Counted from the stretch's first letter, positions 15,775 to 25,750 are shown. The stretch is DNA of 64,000 nucleotides from a virus (IMGVR_UViG_3300020608_000013:148021-212020), one strand, 5' to 3'. A program made the numbers and translations. Notes: generated by a model from the letters alone, not told the origin.

Positions 15775-16904
15775 TGACTTCTAATAGCGCCGTCTAGTGA
15801 TTTAGCGATATTTAAGAACGGTTTTACTTCTGGATAGAGTGTTTCATACAAATCCCAGTCGTTGCTACCGCCTCCACCATAGTGACTAGCCATTGCTTGC
15901 GTGACCGTATTAAAAGTGTCTGTAAGTAGAAGCGTTTTAAGCATGTCGTGTTCTTGCTTACGGTGGTTCTTCATCACAATATCAACAACCGCCGTTTTTA
16001 CGCGAGACATACTGAAAAACTCACTATATTCCCCGACTACAATTAACAGACTTGTGAGACGAATCGCCTCTAAAGAAGGTATTAACTGACTTAATTGACT
16101 TTTACATACGTAGCAGTCAGGTGTTCTACTTTTAATAACACTTTCATAATACTGTACTGTACGGAAAAACTCGTCGATAATTTTCCCCTCTTTTTCACAA
16201 ACGTTACTTTCGTTGAATGTGTAATCTTTATTCTTAATTAAGGTGTAGAGCTTCCCAACTTCCGTATCGGTTAGACCAAGCGCTTTCGCATGTTCAGCAT
16301 ACGCTTCACCTCCCCAGTAACTAAGGAGATAGCTTGCCGCATCGTCGCCCAATGCCTTTTTTGCGTAATACTCTACAGTACTGATAACACGATTATATTT
16401 AGGTAAGTCAAGTAGATTAATAGGCTCTCCCGAAAGACAGTCGGTCATTTCTTTAAGTGTTGACGTTTCGCCACCTAGCTTCTTTTTGAGGTAGTTTTCG
16501 TATCCATTGGAAATTTCAGTGCGAACTGCCGCTAACGCACGATCTACGGCTTCACTAACCTCCTGTCTTACACGACGCTTCGTCTCTTCTTCAACCTCCG
16601 AAGACGCTTCTTTGCCAGACACCTTACTTGCCCGTTCTTTAAACGTCGTTGTCTCTGCCTCCAACGCTTCTTGAAGTTTAGTAGTGCTAAAGTGACTTCC
16701 ATGTGTGTCCATTGCTAGCTCCTCTTTTAAATCATTCACGAACATCATTGCACGGAGAAAGTGTATTGATTTATTTTCAAATTCGCCACAATAGGTTATG
16801 AAATCACGTTGAGTTGGTGTCAAAACCTCTTCATTCTTACCTATCCCGTAAACATGTTTGTGGAAAAATTTATCAATAGGTGTCGTTAAAGGCGCTTTTT
16901 CCAA
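15765..16904 (-). CDS. Helical protein, 379 aa, TTG start, paralogue of 14409
   Basis: The C-terminal 215 residues are paralogous to the 266-aa neighbour. Residues about 80-140 are a charged coiled-coil-like helix (VEEETKRRVRQEVSEAVDRA). Near residue 27 it has VLTPTQRDFITYCGEFENKS, the regional motif. No ATG exists before residue 53; TTG at 16904, overlapping the upstream gene by 19 bases, gives the full product. Function unknown. Confidence 0.65.
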   Translation of the reverse strand: MEKAPLTTPIDKFFHKHVYGIGKNEEVLTPTQRDFITYCGEFENKSIHFLRAMMFVNDLKEELAMDTHGSHFSTTKLQEALEAETTTFKERASKVSGKEASSEVEEETKRRVRQEVSEAVDRALAAVRTEISNGYENYLKKKLGGETSTLKEMTDCLSGEPINLLDLPKYNRVISTVEYYAKKALGDDAASYLLSYWGGEAYAEHAKALGLTDTEVGKLYTLIKNKDYTFNESNVCEKEGKIIDEFFRTVQYYESVIKSRTPDCYVCKSQLSQLIPSLEAIRLTSLLIVVGEYSEFFSMSRVKTAVVDIVMKNHRKQEHDMLKTLLLTDTFNTVTQAMASHYGGGGSNDWDLYETLYPEVKPFLNIAKSLDGAIRSQKM

Positions 16905-17899
16905 CTAGGGACGAACAACCATTTGTCGACTAGACCCTCAGTACCCTTTAAGTCTGAAATTAAAGCTTTGACACCTACATCACCTAATAACTCCCCTGTG
17001 TCTTTGATTCTCTTGCGATTGAGTAAATCTACCACATTTTTACCATAGTCTTGATAGACTGCGCTCATCAACCCAACATCAATGGTGTCGTAGTTATAGT
17101 GACGCATTAAAGCAACAACAGTGAAGTGGTCACGACCTAAAAAATCTGCTGGACGTGTAGTGTCGGGCTTTTCGTTTGTGGATTCATCTTGGTTGGGTTT
17201 ACAATGGTGTTTAGCGACATATTTAGTAACATACTTGTTTATTAAACTTGTCTGTGAAGCGCTCAAGGTACATCCTCCGTAATTTTCCCACATACGAGGG
17301 TCGAGATACCGATCATCCTGTAAGATAAAATTTAAAACGAAACTAATGTCTAAACATTTTTCGTGTTTTGAAGTCAATTCTTCTAACACTTCCTCTTCTC
17401 CAAGGTAAGCCATGAAACGCTTGTCGTTACCAAGCCCGTTATCATTAGCTACTCGCCAAACACCATAAGCGTAAACTTTAATAGAGTCTAGACTATCACT
17501 TAGATCAACCCCAACCCTAGTGACATAATAGCTCACTAAGACATCGTAAAGTTTTTTACTAAAACCCATTTTATAAAACTCGCGCTTATCCAGACTATTA
17601 CGCAATAATCTTAGAAAATTGAGTAATTTACTATGTTCCCATGCATAAGTGATCGATTCACTTTCTGCTATAATCGCATTAAGAAGTACATTTACTTCAA
17701 CATCATGACCAATAGTCTCATATATGTATATAAAATGGTCGTGAACATCCCGCCCATAGACTTTTCTAATGGCGTTTAGTAAATCAACACTATTTTCCTT
17801 TGTGAAATGCGCCCCTACATGATTTAACGCTATGGTGGTAGTTTTCAGTAGCGGTAACTCGATTGTAACGTCGATAGTATCGTGGTTCTGATTAATCAT
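16886..17899 (-). CDS. Helical-family protein, 337 aa
   Basis: Related to the C-terminal part of the 861-aa protein at 18947: ILQDDRYLDPRMWENYGG matches VLNDNRFADPRVWKTYHT, followed in both by the motif (TLSASQTSLINKYVTKY and SLPEEQMQAVRYLVADY). Residues 235-250 are a Lys/Asn/Pro-rich linker, so there are probably two domains. ATG after GAGAG. Promoter motif 78 bases upstream. Confidence 0.7.
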   Translation of the reverse strand: MINQNHDTIDVTIELPLLKTTTIALNHVGAHFTKENSVDLLNAIRKVYGRDVHDHFIYIYETIGHDVEVNVLLNAIIAESESITYAWEHSKLLNFLRLLRNSLDKREFYKMGFSKKLYDVLVSYYVTRVGVDLSDSLDSIKVYAYGVWRVANDNGLGNDKRFMAYLGEEEVLEELTSKHEKCLDISFVLNFILQDDRYLDPRMWENYGGCTLSASQTSLINKYVTKYVAKHHCKPNQDESTNEKPDTTRPADFLGRDHFTVVALMRHYNYDTIDVGLMSAVYQDYGKNVVDLLNRKRIKDTGELLGDVGVKALISDLKGTEGLVDKWLFVPSWKKRL

Positions 17900-17976
17900 A
17901 ATATTTCTCTCATGTATTTGTAGGTATTCAGGTAACTACTGTTGTGGATTATTGAGCTAACGGTTTAGCTCAACAC

Positions 17977-17985
17977 TATAATATA
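17977..17985 (-). promoter_or_regulatory. Phage promoter motif with leader stem-loop, copy 3
   Basis: ACAGGTGTATATTATAGTG, 78 bases before ATG 17899. A 9-bp stem-loop (17952-17960 with 17965-17973) starts right after the core, in the predicted 5' end of the RNA. Confidence 0.7.
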
Positions 17986-18038
17986 CACCTGTATAAATTT
18001 ACTTTACTAGGTTAGTTTATAAAAAAAATACAGACACG

Positions 18039-18070
18039 TTGTACCCTAGAGAACACTCTCTAGGGTACAA
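18039..18070 (-). terminator. Terminator hairpin
   Basis: Perfect 14-bp stem with an ACAC loop, five bases after the stop at 18076. A T-run on the leftward strand (8 A on + at 18021-18028) follows about ten bases later. Confidence 0.75.
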
Positions 18071-18075
18071 TATAG

Positions 18076-18873
18076 TTAGTCAGTTTTAAAAATTGTAAGT
18101 ATCTCTGGATACGTGGGTAGTCGATTCCTAACGATCAGTTTCTTTAACTTATCTGGTTCATCGATTAAACAATCGTTAATGTACGAAAGCACATACGGTA
18201 GGTTTTCGGAACGTAAGATGGTTTTCACTGACTCATTATCAGTTTTACAATACTCTAAAACAATATCGTTTATTTCACGATAGGTATTTAGTGGGAAACA
18301 TTTTGCTTTATAATGGTAGGCTAGGTATGCTAAATTATTCAAAAACCAAACTTTGTGTGTTCTCGACTTTATATCATGCCGAGCGGCGCGAACTAGTTCG
18401 TGGACTTCTCTTTGAGACATTGTAGCTTTTAAAGAGAATGTAGGTATCTCGCTAACATTTTTGAGATATTGGGTTAATAAAGTATCAATACCTAGATTAA
18501 TAGGTCGATTACCGAACCCAACTTTCTCGAAAGCGCGTGACATTACTGCACCAATCCCTTGTTGTGAAAAACCCGTCATTATGTCTACACACAAGTGTGG
18601 ATCGAACCCTCTTGACGCTAATAGGAAGATGAATTCGTTTGTATGAATGATGGCTTTGTAAGCCATATCGTCGAGTACTAAATCATTCATCGTGAACGGG
18701 AGATTCAGAGTGCGTATAGTTTCTATGTCTTTTGACATTACATAGTCGACTAATGTAGTGATCTCACCGTCTGACCAATTTGCTAAACGCTCGTTATTGT
18801 TATAACACTCATAATACATCCCTGTTAAAGAAGTTTGATTTGAAATGTAATGTAAATTTATTTTAAGGACCAT
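18076..18873 (-). CDS. Helical-family protein, 265 aa
   Basis: Not recognised. The frame is open to GTG 18882, but ATG 18873 (MVLKINLHYISNQ) has GAG nine bases before it. All-alpha with His/Asn-rich loops. Includes TMSQREVHELVRAARHD near residue 154, a variant of the regional motif. Flanked by its own hairpins on both sides, so it is probably a single-gene unit. Confidence 0.65.
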   Translation of the reverse strand: MVLKINLHYISNQTSLTGMYYECYNNNERLANWSDGEITTLVDYVMSKDIETIRTLNLPFTMNDLVLDDMAYKAIIHTNEFIFLLASRGFDPHLCVDIMTGFSQQGIGAVMSRAFEKVGFGNRPINLGIDTLLTQYLKNVSEIPTFSLKATMSQREVHELVRAARHDIKSRTHKVWFLNNLAYLAYHYKAKCFPLNTYREINDIVLEYCKTDNESVKTILRSENLPYVLSYINDCLIDEPDKLKKLIVRNRLPTYPEILTIFKTD

Positions 18874-18891
18874 AGTAAACACTCGTGTTTA

Positions 18892-18933
18892 ATTAGAGGG
18901 TCTAGTGTGCTATAGCACACTAGACCCTCTAAT
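18892..18933 (-). terminator. 42-base perfect palindrome, terminator
   Basis: 21 bp perfect inverted repeat between the stop of the 861-aa gene (18947) and the next start. One of the longest hairpins in the window. Confidence 0.75.
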
Positions 18934-18946
18934 AAGTTAATTAAGA

Positions 18947-21532
18947 TTAATAAATAAACTTTTTACGTAGGTTGTTCAATTCCTCCAATTTCTCTGTGTA
19001 GTCTGTGATTTCATCAAAAGGTTTTTTACTAACCATATCTCGTTCGTCGACTTTAGCCAAAGTTCTTGCTATCGTTTTAGCATAATCTTTATAATGACCA
19101 CTTGAGAATATTTCAAAAACCACTGGGTTTCGTCTACAGTTTTTAAACGCTACGCTTTTCAAAAACTGTAGGTTTTCTAACACATTATAGTACTCTCTAT
19201 GTTCGTACAAATGGAGTAAAGTGTTCGCTACTTTCACTCGATTCTCTGACTCAGGGATTCGGTTTAATAGCTGGTAGAGTTTACTATCTGTATCTAAACC
19301 TAATAGGTGTTTCAGATAGTAATTCTTGTCATGCACGCGCTCATAATCGGCGACAAGGTAACGAACCGCTTGCATTTGTTCTTCGGGTAATGAAGTCGTG
19401 TGGTAGGTTTTCCACACGCGTGGGTCAGCGAAACGATTGTCATTGAGAACATTCTCGATTAGACGTTGTACAACTTTTCCTCTCTCGTCACGAGGGATGA
19501 ACTTACCTACTAGCCCTTCCCGTACTAGATATTTAAAAACAAAAGTGTTCCCGCCAAGATTGTATTGATCAACCACGCGCATAGTAGATGATAAACATAC
19601 TCTTATGTAGTCGTAATCATCTATTGTTGCAAGCCCCATTTCTAGCGCATGACGCTCGATAAGTGATTTTGGGATATGGTAGTCTGCCCCAATCGTGCCT
19701 AAATGTTTTAAGCACTTGTATGCTTCAACATACTCCCATACCTCAGTCAAGGGGAGGCTCTTTTCAACATGTCGATTAAGTACGTTGTCTACATGGGAGG
19801 CATCGCTAGAGCCTTTATACAGATTCAAGAGATGTTCGTAAACCCCAGCACCATAAGCAACTTTAGCGGCACGCATTATGATTTCGCGCACATCTACTGC
19901 AAAACGTTCTTTAGCATACTTCAACGTTTTAAAAAGGCCGCTTAACAACACCACATCTACTTTTTTATTAGCATCTTCAAACTCATCTACTGAGAGACTG
20001 TGGATAAAACTAACAACAAACTTGTTGACGCTGACGAAATTGATAGTATTCGTATCTAGTGACAGGTAATATAAATTACCCATTAATGCTACATCTGTTA
20101 AGACTCCCTTAAAGAAGTCTACAGTTATACTCAATGCGTTCAATTCGTGCGTAGTGACTGGCGAGTCTAACTTAAGCGCTCGTGTAACTAAAGTGTTAAG
20201 GTCACATTTTTTAACAAATGTTATGATGTTCTTTCTATTTAATTCACCATAGCTTTGAAGTATTATCAAAACACAAGTAATTAGATTCTTAACACCGCTT
20301 AGGGTCGTAGGGTCAAGACTAAACGCATGTTTACTATGTTTCCAATCGACGAACACCTCTAACGACGTTTGGGTAATCCCCAACTCTTTATAAGCCTCCT
20401 CATCTAGTAATTGAGTTAGTAACTTATTAAACATATAGGCGCTATGGAAATCTGCTTGTGAGTGATTAGGTTCAACCACCCGCTCAAAATCCATTCCATG
20501 AGAACCTACTTTACGCGCCTCTTCCCCGAACACTTTACCTAATGCGGTAGCGACAGCTTGGGGAGCCGCGCCTTCGCGATCATACCCGAGGTAAGTTAGC
20601 ACACTACTAACGTTCTTATCGAAGGATAATGTTGATGTTTTAGAACTTGGTATAGTAACTGTACTCGTTTTTGAGTCAACGACACTATCAATGCAAGCGT
20701 TGATATATTTGTCAACTAAATCGACATCAACCGTGTGTTTATACAAGGCGGCTAACCAACGGCTATCTTCGCCAGTCTCGCCACCTATATTCGAGAACAT
20801 TAGTTGTCTCGTACCGTTATTAACTTTAAAGCCCATAGTGTGGTAAATGGTGAAGTATGGGTTTAGATAAGATGGGTACCAAGGTTGGTCTAACTTTGTA
20901 AACAACCCTGTTAGCACACCGCCAACTACGGCTACAACAATACTTCTTGTGAAGTCTATGGGGAACACGCATTCTTGATCGACACGCACTTCTTCTAAGC
21001 TTTTTGTTATGTCACTATAACAATTGATCTTCTTCGATAGTAGGTAACGTCTACAGTCTTTTGCGACCGTAGTTGTGAAATGTTGTTCAACTAGGGCAAT
21101 TATACAGTCTAATGAACCCTCATCTATCTCTACTCTAAAGAAACTTAAAACGCCAACTATTTGTTTGATAGTTTGACATTTGTTCCCATTACCTGACACA
21201 TCACTGATTTTGCAATCAATGGTTCTTTTCCCCCACACGTTAGTAATGCCTTCGTACACATTCTCAGGAGACTCTTTTTCCAGTACGGTTTCAAACATCT
21301 TCGCTAGATTTTCATCATAACATGATGGGTCTTTACTAACAACCCATCCGCCCAATATGTCGGTTAAGACAGTCCCACTTCCTTTAATGAAGTTTTCAAT
21401 ATGTTTTTGAGAAGTCTTGTCTTCCTCTTTTAAGTTGGTAAGTAGTTTCTTAAAAACGGTAATGTCATCAACACCTTTTTCACGCATGATTGTGGAGGCG
21501 GTGTTTAATATTGTAAGCGTTCGAGTTTGCAT
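18947..21532 (-). CDS. Large helical-repeat protein, 861 aa
   Basis: Largest gene in the window. Predicted all-alpha throughout, without signal, membrane or catalytic motif. The region about 690-770 is homologous to residues 190-235 of the 337-aa protein at 16886. Repeated helix-loop-helix units suggest a long solenoid made by fusion or internal duplication of the smaller family proteins. Good Shine-Dalgarno AAAGGA. Bounded by hairpins, so probably transcribed alone. A protein-binding scaffold is the natural guess, unproven. Confidence 0.7.
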   Translation of the reverse strand: MQTRTLTILNTASTIMREKGVDDITVFKKLLTNLKEEDKTSQKHIENFIKGSGTVLTDILGGWVVSKDPSCYDENLAKMFETVLEKESPENVYEGITNVWGKRTIDCKISDVSGNGNKCQTIKQIVGVLSFFRVEIDEGSLDCIIALVEQHFTTTVAKDCRRYLLSKKINCYSDITKSLEEVRVDQECVFPIDFTRSIVVAVVGGVLTGLFTKLDQPWYPSYLNPYFTIYHTMGFKVNNGTRQLMFSNIGGETGEDSRWLAALYKHTVDVDLVDKYINACIDSVVDSKTSTVTIPSSKTSTLSFDKNVSSVLTYLGYDREGAAPQAVATALGKVFGEEARKVGSHGMDFERVVEPNHSQADFHSAYMFNKLLTQLLDEEAYKELGITQTSLEVFVDWKHSKHAFSLDPTTLSGVKNLITCVLIILQSYGELNRKNIITFVKKCDLNTLVTRALKLDSPVTTHELNALSITVDFFKGVLTDVALMGNLYYLSLDTNTINFVSVNKFVVSFIHSLSVDEFEDANKKVDVVLLSGLFKTLKYAKERFAVDVREIIMRAAKVAYGAGVYEHLLNLYKGSSDASHVDNVLNRHVEKSLPLTEVWEYVEAYKCLKHLGTIGADYHIPKSLIERHALEMGLATIDDYDYIRVCLSSTMRVVDQYNLGGNTFVFKYLVREGLVGKFIPRDERGKVVQRLIENVLNDNRFADPRVWKTYHTTSLPEEQMQAVRYLVADYERVHDKNYYLKHLLGLDTDSKLYQLLNRIPESENRVKVANTLLHLYEHREYYNVLENLQFLKSVAFKNCRRNPVVFEIFSSGHYKDYAKTIARTLAKVDERDMVSKKPFDEITDYTEKLEELNNLRKKFIY

Positions 21533-21557
21533 AATATGTTCCTTTTGTTAATGGAGT

Positions 21558-21582
21558 AAGTGAGAGTAGTTTACTCCCACTT
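21558..21582 (-). terminator. Hairpin with one mismatch
   Basis: 11-bp stem with a single mismatch and a 3-base loop, between the stop at 21619 and the next start at 21532. No clear T-run. Confidence 0.45.
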
Positions 21583-21618
21583 TATTGACATTGTTGATAT
21601 TTAACTACGGTAACTACC

Positions 21619-22524
21619 CTATGCTTTCGGGTAGTATGCTTTAATATCTTCCATGAGTGCATTATACCGCACCATTTCCGCAGGTGTGGCAATACTTTTA
21701 AGGCGCTCTTCCATCATATTTAGGTTTTCGTGTAGGTGGGGTTTCAATACAATACCATGATCTTTTAACTCATGGTGCATGTTATTAAAGTATAGTGGGT
21801 GACGCTTCTTAACTAATAGGTAGCATATATGACTAAAGAGGTCATGGTTATCGTTAAGACCCAGCGTACGCGTTTGACACGGATATTCTCTATTACAGAA
21901 CGTCTTGTCGAGTGCGATTGCTCCAGGCGTGTGAAGAGGAAGTTTGTGGTAATTAGAGGAAACCACGAACCATTTTACCGCACTATCTCCATCCATTCCC
22001 CAAGTGTTAAAAACAGTGTTAAACACGCCCATTGTTTCGGGCGAAAAATGCTCTTCGAGTAGGGTAGTGAGGTAGTCGTTCTCTAGGGTTAAGTTATGAT
22101 AATGGTTTAGAATGTAAAATATTTCAAAAAAACCTCTACGCTCATAACTGCCCACGTCCTCTATAAAACCAAGAATATGACCTTTAATACCCTTAAGTAA
22201 TTCTGCCTCAGTCATGCCTGTATACTTCATCCAAAACAGGTTCCACGCCCTCAATTTAGGCGCGACTCTGTAATCCTCTAGACAAACCCCATCGTTTCGT
22301 AGCGAGTAGATGCAAGTGTCAAGCGCACCTTCAACATCTTCAAATGTCAAGAGTTGTTTGACAAAATTATTAATCGTTGGTTCGTGTCTATCTAATGGTC
22401 CTGTGGTGTAAATGTCTTTCCGTACTCTATCCAGGTATTTCTCAACCTGTACCAGTACAAATAACATTTCATGTTTATTGTTAATCTTACTAAGTTTGGT
22501 TAGTAATTCAGCGAAGTCGTCCAT
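21619..22524 (-). CDS. Helical-family protein, 301 aa
   Basis: Shares layout with the next two genes: a helix FFEIFYILNHYHN (about 133) corresponds to VVELSIVLTHYKS at 22600 and RFVELMYILNIYRD at 23640, followed in each by a [TS]-P-containing helix (here HFSPETMGVFNTVFNTWGMD). His-rich C-terminal half. AGGAA ribosome site; promoter motif 54 bases upstream. Confidence 0.65.
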   Translation of the reverse strand: MDDFAELLTKLSKINNKHEMLFVLVQVEKYLDRVRKDIYTTGPLDRHEPTINNFVKQLLTFEDVEGALDTCIYSLRNDGVCLEDYRVAPKLRAWNLFWMKYTGMTEAELLKGIKGHILGFIEDVGSYERRGFFEIFYILNHYHNLTLENDYLTTLLEEHFSPETMGVFNTVFNTWGMDGDSAVKWFVVSSNYHKLPLHTPGAIALDKTFCNREYPCQTRTLGLNDNHDLFSHICYLLVKKRHPLYFNNMHHELKDHGIVLKPHLHENLNMMEERLKSIATPAEMVRYNALMEDIKAYYPKA

Positions 22525-22546
22525 AGTTTTATTCCTATATTTAAGG

Positions 22547-22576
22547 TTATGGTTGTTAAATATTTAACAACCATAA
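22547..22576 (-). promoter_or_regulatory. Leader palindrome after promoter copy 4
   Basis: Perfect 30-base palindrome beginning two bases after the promoter core, hence at the predicted RNA 5' end. It is also just downstream of the gene ending at 22600 and may double as that gene's terminator. Confidence 0.6.
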
Positions 22577-22577
22577 T

Positions 22578-22586
22578 TATAATATA
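22578..22586 (-). promoter_or_regulatory. Phage promoter motif, copy 4
   Basis: TATATTATA in context ACCATATATTATAATTATG, 54 bases before ATG 22524. It lies inside the short gap behind the gene ending at 22600. Confidence 0.7.
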
Positions 22587-22599
22587 TGGTTAAATTAAT

Positions 22600-23553
22600 T
22601 TAAACATATCCACCTTGTTTAAAAACTTCGATTATTGATAACGTTTTTTGAGAGAGTTTAGTTTTTGTGTAGTTTAGATTCCGTTTCTGGTAAAGATTGA
22701 TTGAATTAAATAAACGTTTTACAATTTCTTTTTCATGAGGTGTTGTACCCGACATTACTTTAGTAACGATATTGGTAGTTGGTTTATAAGGTACTGGTAG
22801 AGGTTTATCCATGTAAGGTTTAAAGACATCATTTTGTTTTAAATAGTCTTCAAAATATGTTTCTAAAATAGTCCTAATAAAATATCTGAACTTATAATGT
22901 TGGTCAACCACACTTTTCTCGTCATAAGGGTTGTCTTCACTTAAACCTTTGTCTAAGTATAATCCTAATGGTGTAATAATATTAAAAGACCCATTTTCAT
23001 GAACCACCGCCCTTTTAAAATCACTATTACCATAAAGATTATAGAATTGCGTGAGCCTTAGTAACGCACATGGTGACAAATGTCGTTCACAGACTTTTAA
23101 ATGTTCTTGAAATGGCGTAGGGTTGCTTTTATAGTGGGTTAAGACAATAGATAGCTCTACAACACTTCGTCGCTCGAACAAATCGAACTGAGGTAACATA
23201 TTTGCTATACTATCAACTACAATATTATCCTGTAAAATATATTCAGTTGTATAACTAGACCACCCTTGTCGGAGTATCGCATGTGTTTGGAAAGCCAGTC
23301 CATCCTTAACAGGAGCTTTAAACAGTTCTTTAAAAAGTATTTCATCTAATTCGTCATAAAGGTTGTTATTGTTTTTACTAATTAATTCTATTAATAAACG
23401 AAAAATATTAGGAGGTAGATAACTAAGCGGAGAATGTTTAATGTAGTTAATATCTTCACACTTCTTTAAATACGGTAATGCGATACATATATCCTCCACA
23501 CAACCCTCTACCACCACTTTTTCGCAAAAATCTTTAATTAGTGCGTCGCTCAT
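22600..23553 (-). CDS. Helical-family protein, 317 aa
   Basis: Has HLSPCALLRLTQFYNLYGNS (about 155) and TTPHEKEIVKRLFNSINLYQ (about 275), two instances of the regional motif in one protein, which argues for an internal repeat. Parallel to the proteins at 21619 and 23640. AAAGGA before the ATG. Function unknown. Confidence 0.65.
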   Translation of the reverse strand: MSDALIKDFCEKVVVEGCVEDICIALPYLKKCEDINYIKHSPLSYLPPNIFRLLIELISKNNNNLYDELDEILFKELFKAPVKDGLAFQTHAILRQGWSSYTTEYILQDNIVVDSIANMLPQFDLFERRSVVELSIVLTHYKSNPTPFQEHLKVCERHLSPCALLRLTQFYNLYGNSDFKRAVVHENGSFNIITPLGLYLDKGLSEDNPYDEKSVVDQHYKFRYFIRTILETYFEDYLKQNDVFKPYMDKPLPVPYKPTTNIVTKVMSGTTPHEKEIVKRLFNSINLYQKRNLNYTKTKLSQKTLSIIEVFKQGGYV

Positions 23554-23588
23554 TTCTTAAATCCTTTAATAGAAAAAAAAATAGTATT

Positions 23589-23597
23589 TATAATATA
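23589..23597 (-). promoter_or_regulatory. Phage promoter motif, copy 5, inside a terminator
   Basis: GCGTATATTATAAATACT, only 36 bases before ATG 23553. The core overlaps the 3' arm of the upstream gene's terminator, so the end of one unit and the start of the next share sequence. No leader stem-loop here. Confidence 0.65.
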
Positions 23598-23626
23598 CGC
23601 TACTAACTTAGTTAGTAGCGTATATT
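23592..23626 (-). terminator. Strong terminator overlapping a promoter
   Basis: Perfect 16-bp stem (23592-23607 with 23611-23626) with a 3-base loop. On the leftward strand it is followed after about ten bases by T9. It ends the gene at 23640. Confidence 0.8.
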
Positions 23627-23639
23627 TCCTTCATTTCAT

Positions 23640-24902
23640 TTATGTGTAAGGGTATTCTTTCACAAACCGCGAACCTTCCGTTTCAATATACTCAATTAGA
23701 AAGTCAAGTGTGACACCCTCTTCTTTAGTTGGGTCGACTAACTTTAAGGGGATATTAAACAAGGTCTTGTATCCGTGCTTCTCTACTAACCCTGCAAAGG
23801 TAGTGTAGTCGTCTTCAGATAGTGTAGTTTTAAGGTTGTCTAACACCCACGCCTCTTTTTGATCAATACCCTTACGGTTTTGACGATGAGTGTGTAATAA
23901 CTGACCTACTACTGTTTTCAAGACCACATTATTTTCCAGATCATTAACCACTTGACTGATTTCTTCAGGTAAAGCGAGGTTTTCTGTCACGAACCCAGTA
24001 TAATGGTCAACTAATTTAATTAAAAGCTTTTCTACGAAAGTTTGCTGACTAGGTGTAATATCCGCATAATCCACACCCTGTGTAGCCACACCATCTACAA
24101 TACCTTTATCCACCGCCTCAATACAGCCTGGGGGTAGTTCATACCCCTTACAGAAGTCTGGGTAGTTTCTCGATAGTGCTGTACCGATACTCGCTAGTAA
24201 AGCAGTTTGTCTACTAACATAAACGTATTGAGGGAAAACTATTCCTTTATTAAAAAGTAGTTCATCTAGTTTATGGGCTAACGTAGTCTCGATTTCCAAT
24301 GGTGTGAGGTCTGTATCAAAAGTGTGTTGTATTGACTTCACACCACTAGTATTAAAACATGCGTTCATTGCGCGTGTCAGCTCATCCGACCCTTCCTCTT
24401 TAACAATCACCATGATCTCTTGCGCTGTAACCTCAACATCGCGGTAGATGTTAAGAATGTACATCAATTCAACAAAACGTTGCTGAACTCTTGGTTGTAG
24501 CTTACACAACAATGAAGCAGCTTGACCTCTACGTAAAGGCCGATCATAAACTTCTTCAGTCGATGGTAATGTGCCATATTCTTGACTATTTTTAATATAT
24601 CTACCATCGATAATGATGTCCTTATGGAGGAAAGGTTTCCAGTGTGATGGTACATCTAACGGGGGGCGCGGGCAATGTTCTTTAACATAGTCTTCGTCAA
24701 GGGTGGGTAGTAATTCTACCATATAGTTTCGTAACGGAATGTCGTATGCGTTTAAAGGGTTGTTATATAGTACTAATGTACTTAACAACGCTTCTTTATG
24801 TTTTAGCATGAGGGGTAGTACATCTTCAAGAGAGTGTTCACGAAATGTTCGTTCATCAGGATCAACATATGTCGTTTCCATGAATTCTTTAATAGATAAC
24901 AT
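23640..24902 (-). CDS. Helical-family protein, 420 aa
   Basis: All-alpha. Instances of the regional motif near 185-205 (DLTPLEIETTLAHKLDELLF) and 275 (DITPSQQTFVEKLLIKLVDH). Negatively charged overall. Ribosome site AGGA ten bases before the ATG. It follows the 267-aa gene by 18 bases, so the two are probably one unit. Confidence 0.65.
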   Translation of the reverse strand: MLSIKEFMETTYVDPDERTFREHSLEDVLPLMLKHKEALLSTLVLYNNPLNAYDIPLRNYMVELLPTLDEDYVKEHCPRPPLDVPSHWKPFLHKDIIIDGRYIKNSQEYGTLPSTEEVYDRPLRRGQAASLLCKLQPRVQQRFVELMYILNIYRDVEVTAQEIMVIVKEEGSDELTRAMNACFNTSGVKSIQHTFDTDLTPLEIETTLAHKLDELLFNKGIVFPQYVYVSRQTALLASIGTALSRNYPDFCKGYELPPGCIEAVDKGIVDGVATQGVDYADITPSQQTFVEKLLIKLVDHYTGFVTENLALPEEISQVVNDLENNVVLKTVVGQLLHTHRQNRKGIDQKEAWVLDNLKTTLSEDDYTTFAGLVEKHGYKTLFNIPLKLVDPTKEEGVTLDFLIEYIETEGSRFVKEYPYT

Positions 24903-24920
24903 TTTATATAGGTCCTACGG

Positions 24921-25724
24921 TTAATGGGTTTTAAGGTGGTTTATGATAGTGTCTTGTAACGCTTCGTTCAAGACAGATGTATTGTTCACAACAAGATGAT
25001 CGCACAGGTTGTTCACAAGATTTTGGGTATAGTTTCCTATACTACCAATACTATTCGGTCGTCTATGTATTTTTTTACCCCCCTTTTTAAATTCGATTAA
25101 GTTTTCTATTTGGGTGGTGTAGTTATATAATACATTTACTTCTGCGTTTGTAAGCACGGCATCTTTTATTGAGGTGATGTTGTAAAACACCCCCTTTTCT
25201 GCAATAATAAAACCAAGTCCACTTCCTATCCGCTGCACAAGCACCTCATCAACAATCTCAAAAGGCGGGCAGGCTTCTAAAAGATAGTTGGTAATCACCC
25301 CTCTATTGTAAGTATGTGTATTAGCGCAACTCGTGAGATCAGATAAATTAATACGTGGTTTCGGTAAGCTGCACAACCAAGTGTCGAGACCTTTTGATTG
25401 CACAGATTGTTTTAGCGCATTAGGTAACGTGGCAGGTGTATGCCAGATTACATCAGTAAACGCTCCGTAATCAAGTAACTTGACTAGGTAGTTATAATGC
25501 GGGACATTCTGGTCCTCCAACGCGGAGAGAATTTCGTGATTGGTTTGATTCATAAAACAAGCACTATAATGTCGTAACAACCCAACCGTTTCTTTAAATT
25601 CAGCTTCCATTGGCGTGTCTCGTAAGATATTATACCAGAAACCACCAATTTGTTCTCGCAACAGTTTAATAACAGCGCGGTCTTGCGTTTGACCAACCTC
25701 GACATTCACATCAATAACACTCAT
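24921..25724 (-). CDS. Helical-family protein, 267 aa
   Basis: Starts after AGGAG. Contains VLTNAEVNVLYNYTTQIENL (about 195), a motif instance, then a basic stretch KKGGKKIHRRPN (about 217). Two cysteine-containing loops in the middle. No recognised domain. Confidence 0.65.
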   Translation of the reverse strand: MSVIDVNVEVGQTQDRAVIKLLREQIGGFWYNILRDTPMEAEFKETVGLLRHYSACFMNQTNHEILSALEDQNVPHYNYLVKLLDYGAFTDVIWHTPATLPNALKQSVQSKGLDTWLCSLPKPRINLSDLTSCANTHTYNRGVITNYLLEACPPFEIVDEVLVQRIGSGLGFIIAEKGVFYNITSIKDAVLTNAEVNVLYNYTTQIENLIEFKKGGKKIHRRPNSIGSIGNYTQNLVNNLCDHLVVNNTSVLNEALQDTIINHLKTH

Positions 25725-25750
25725 ATTTATCTCCTAGTTTATGAAGGAAG

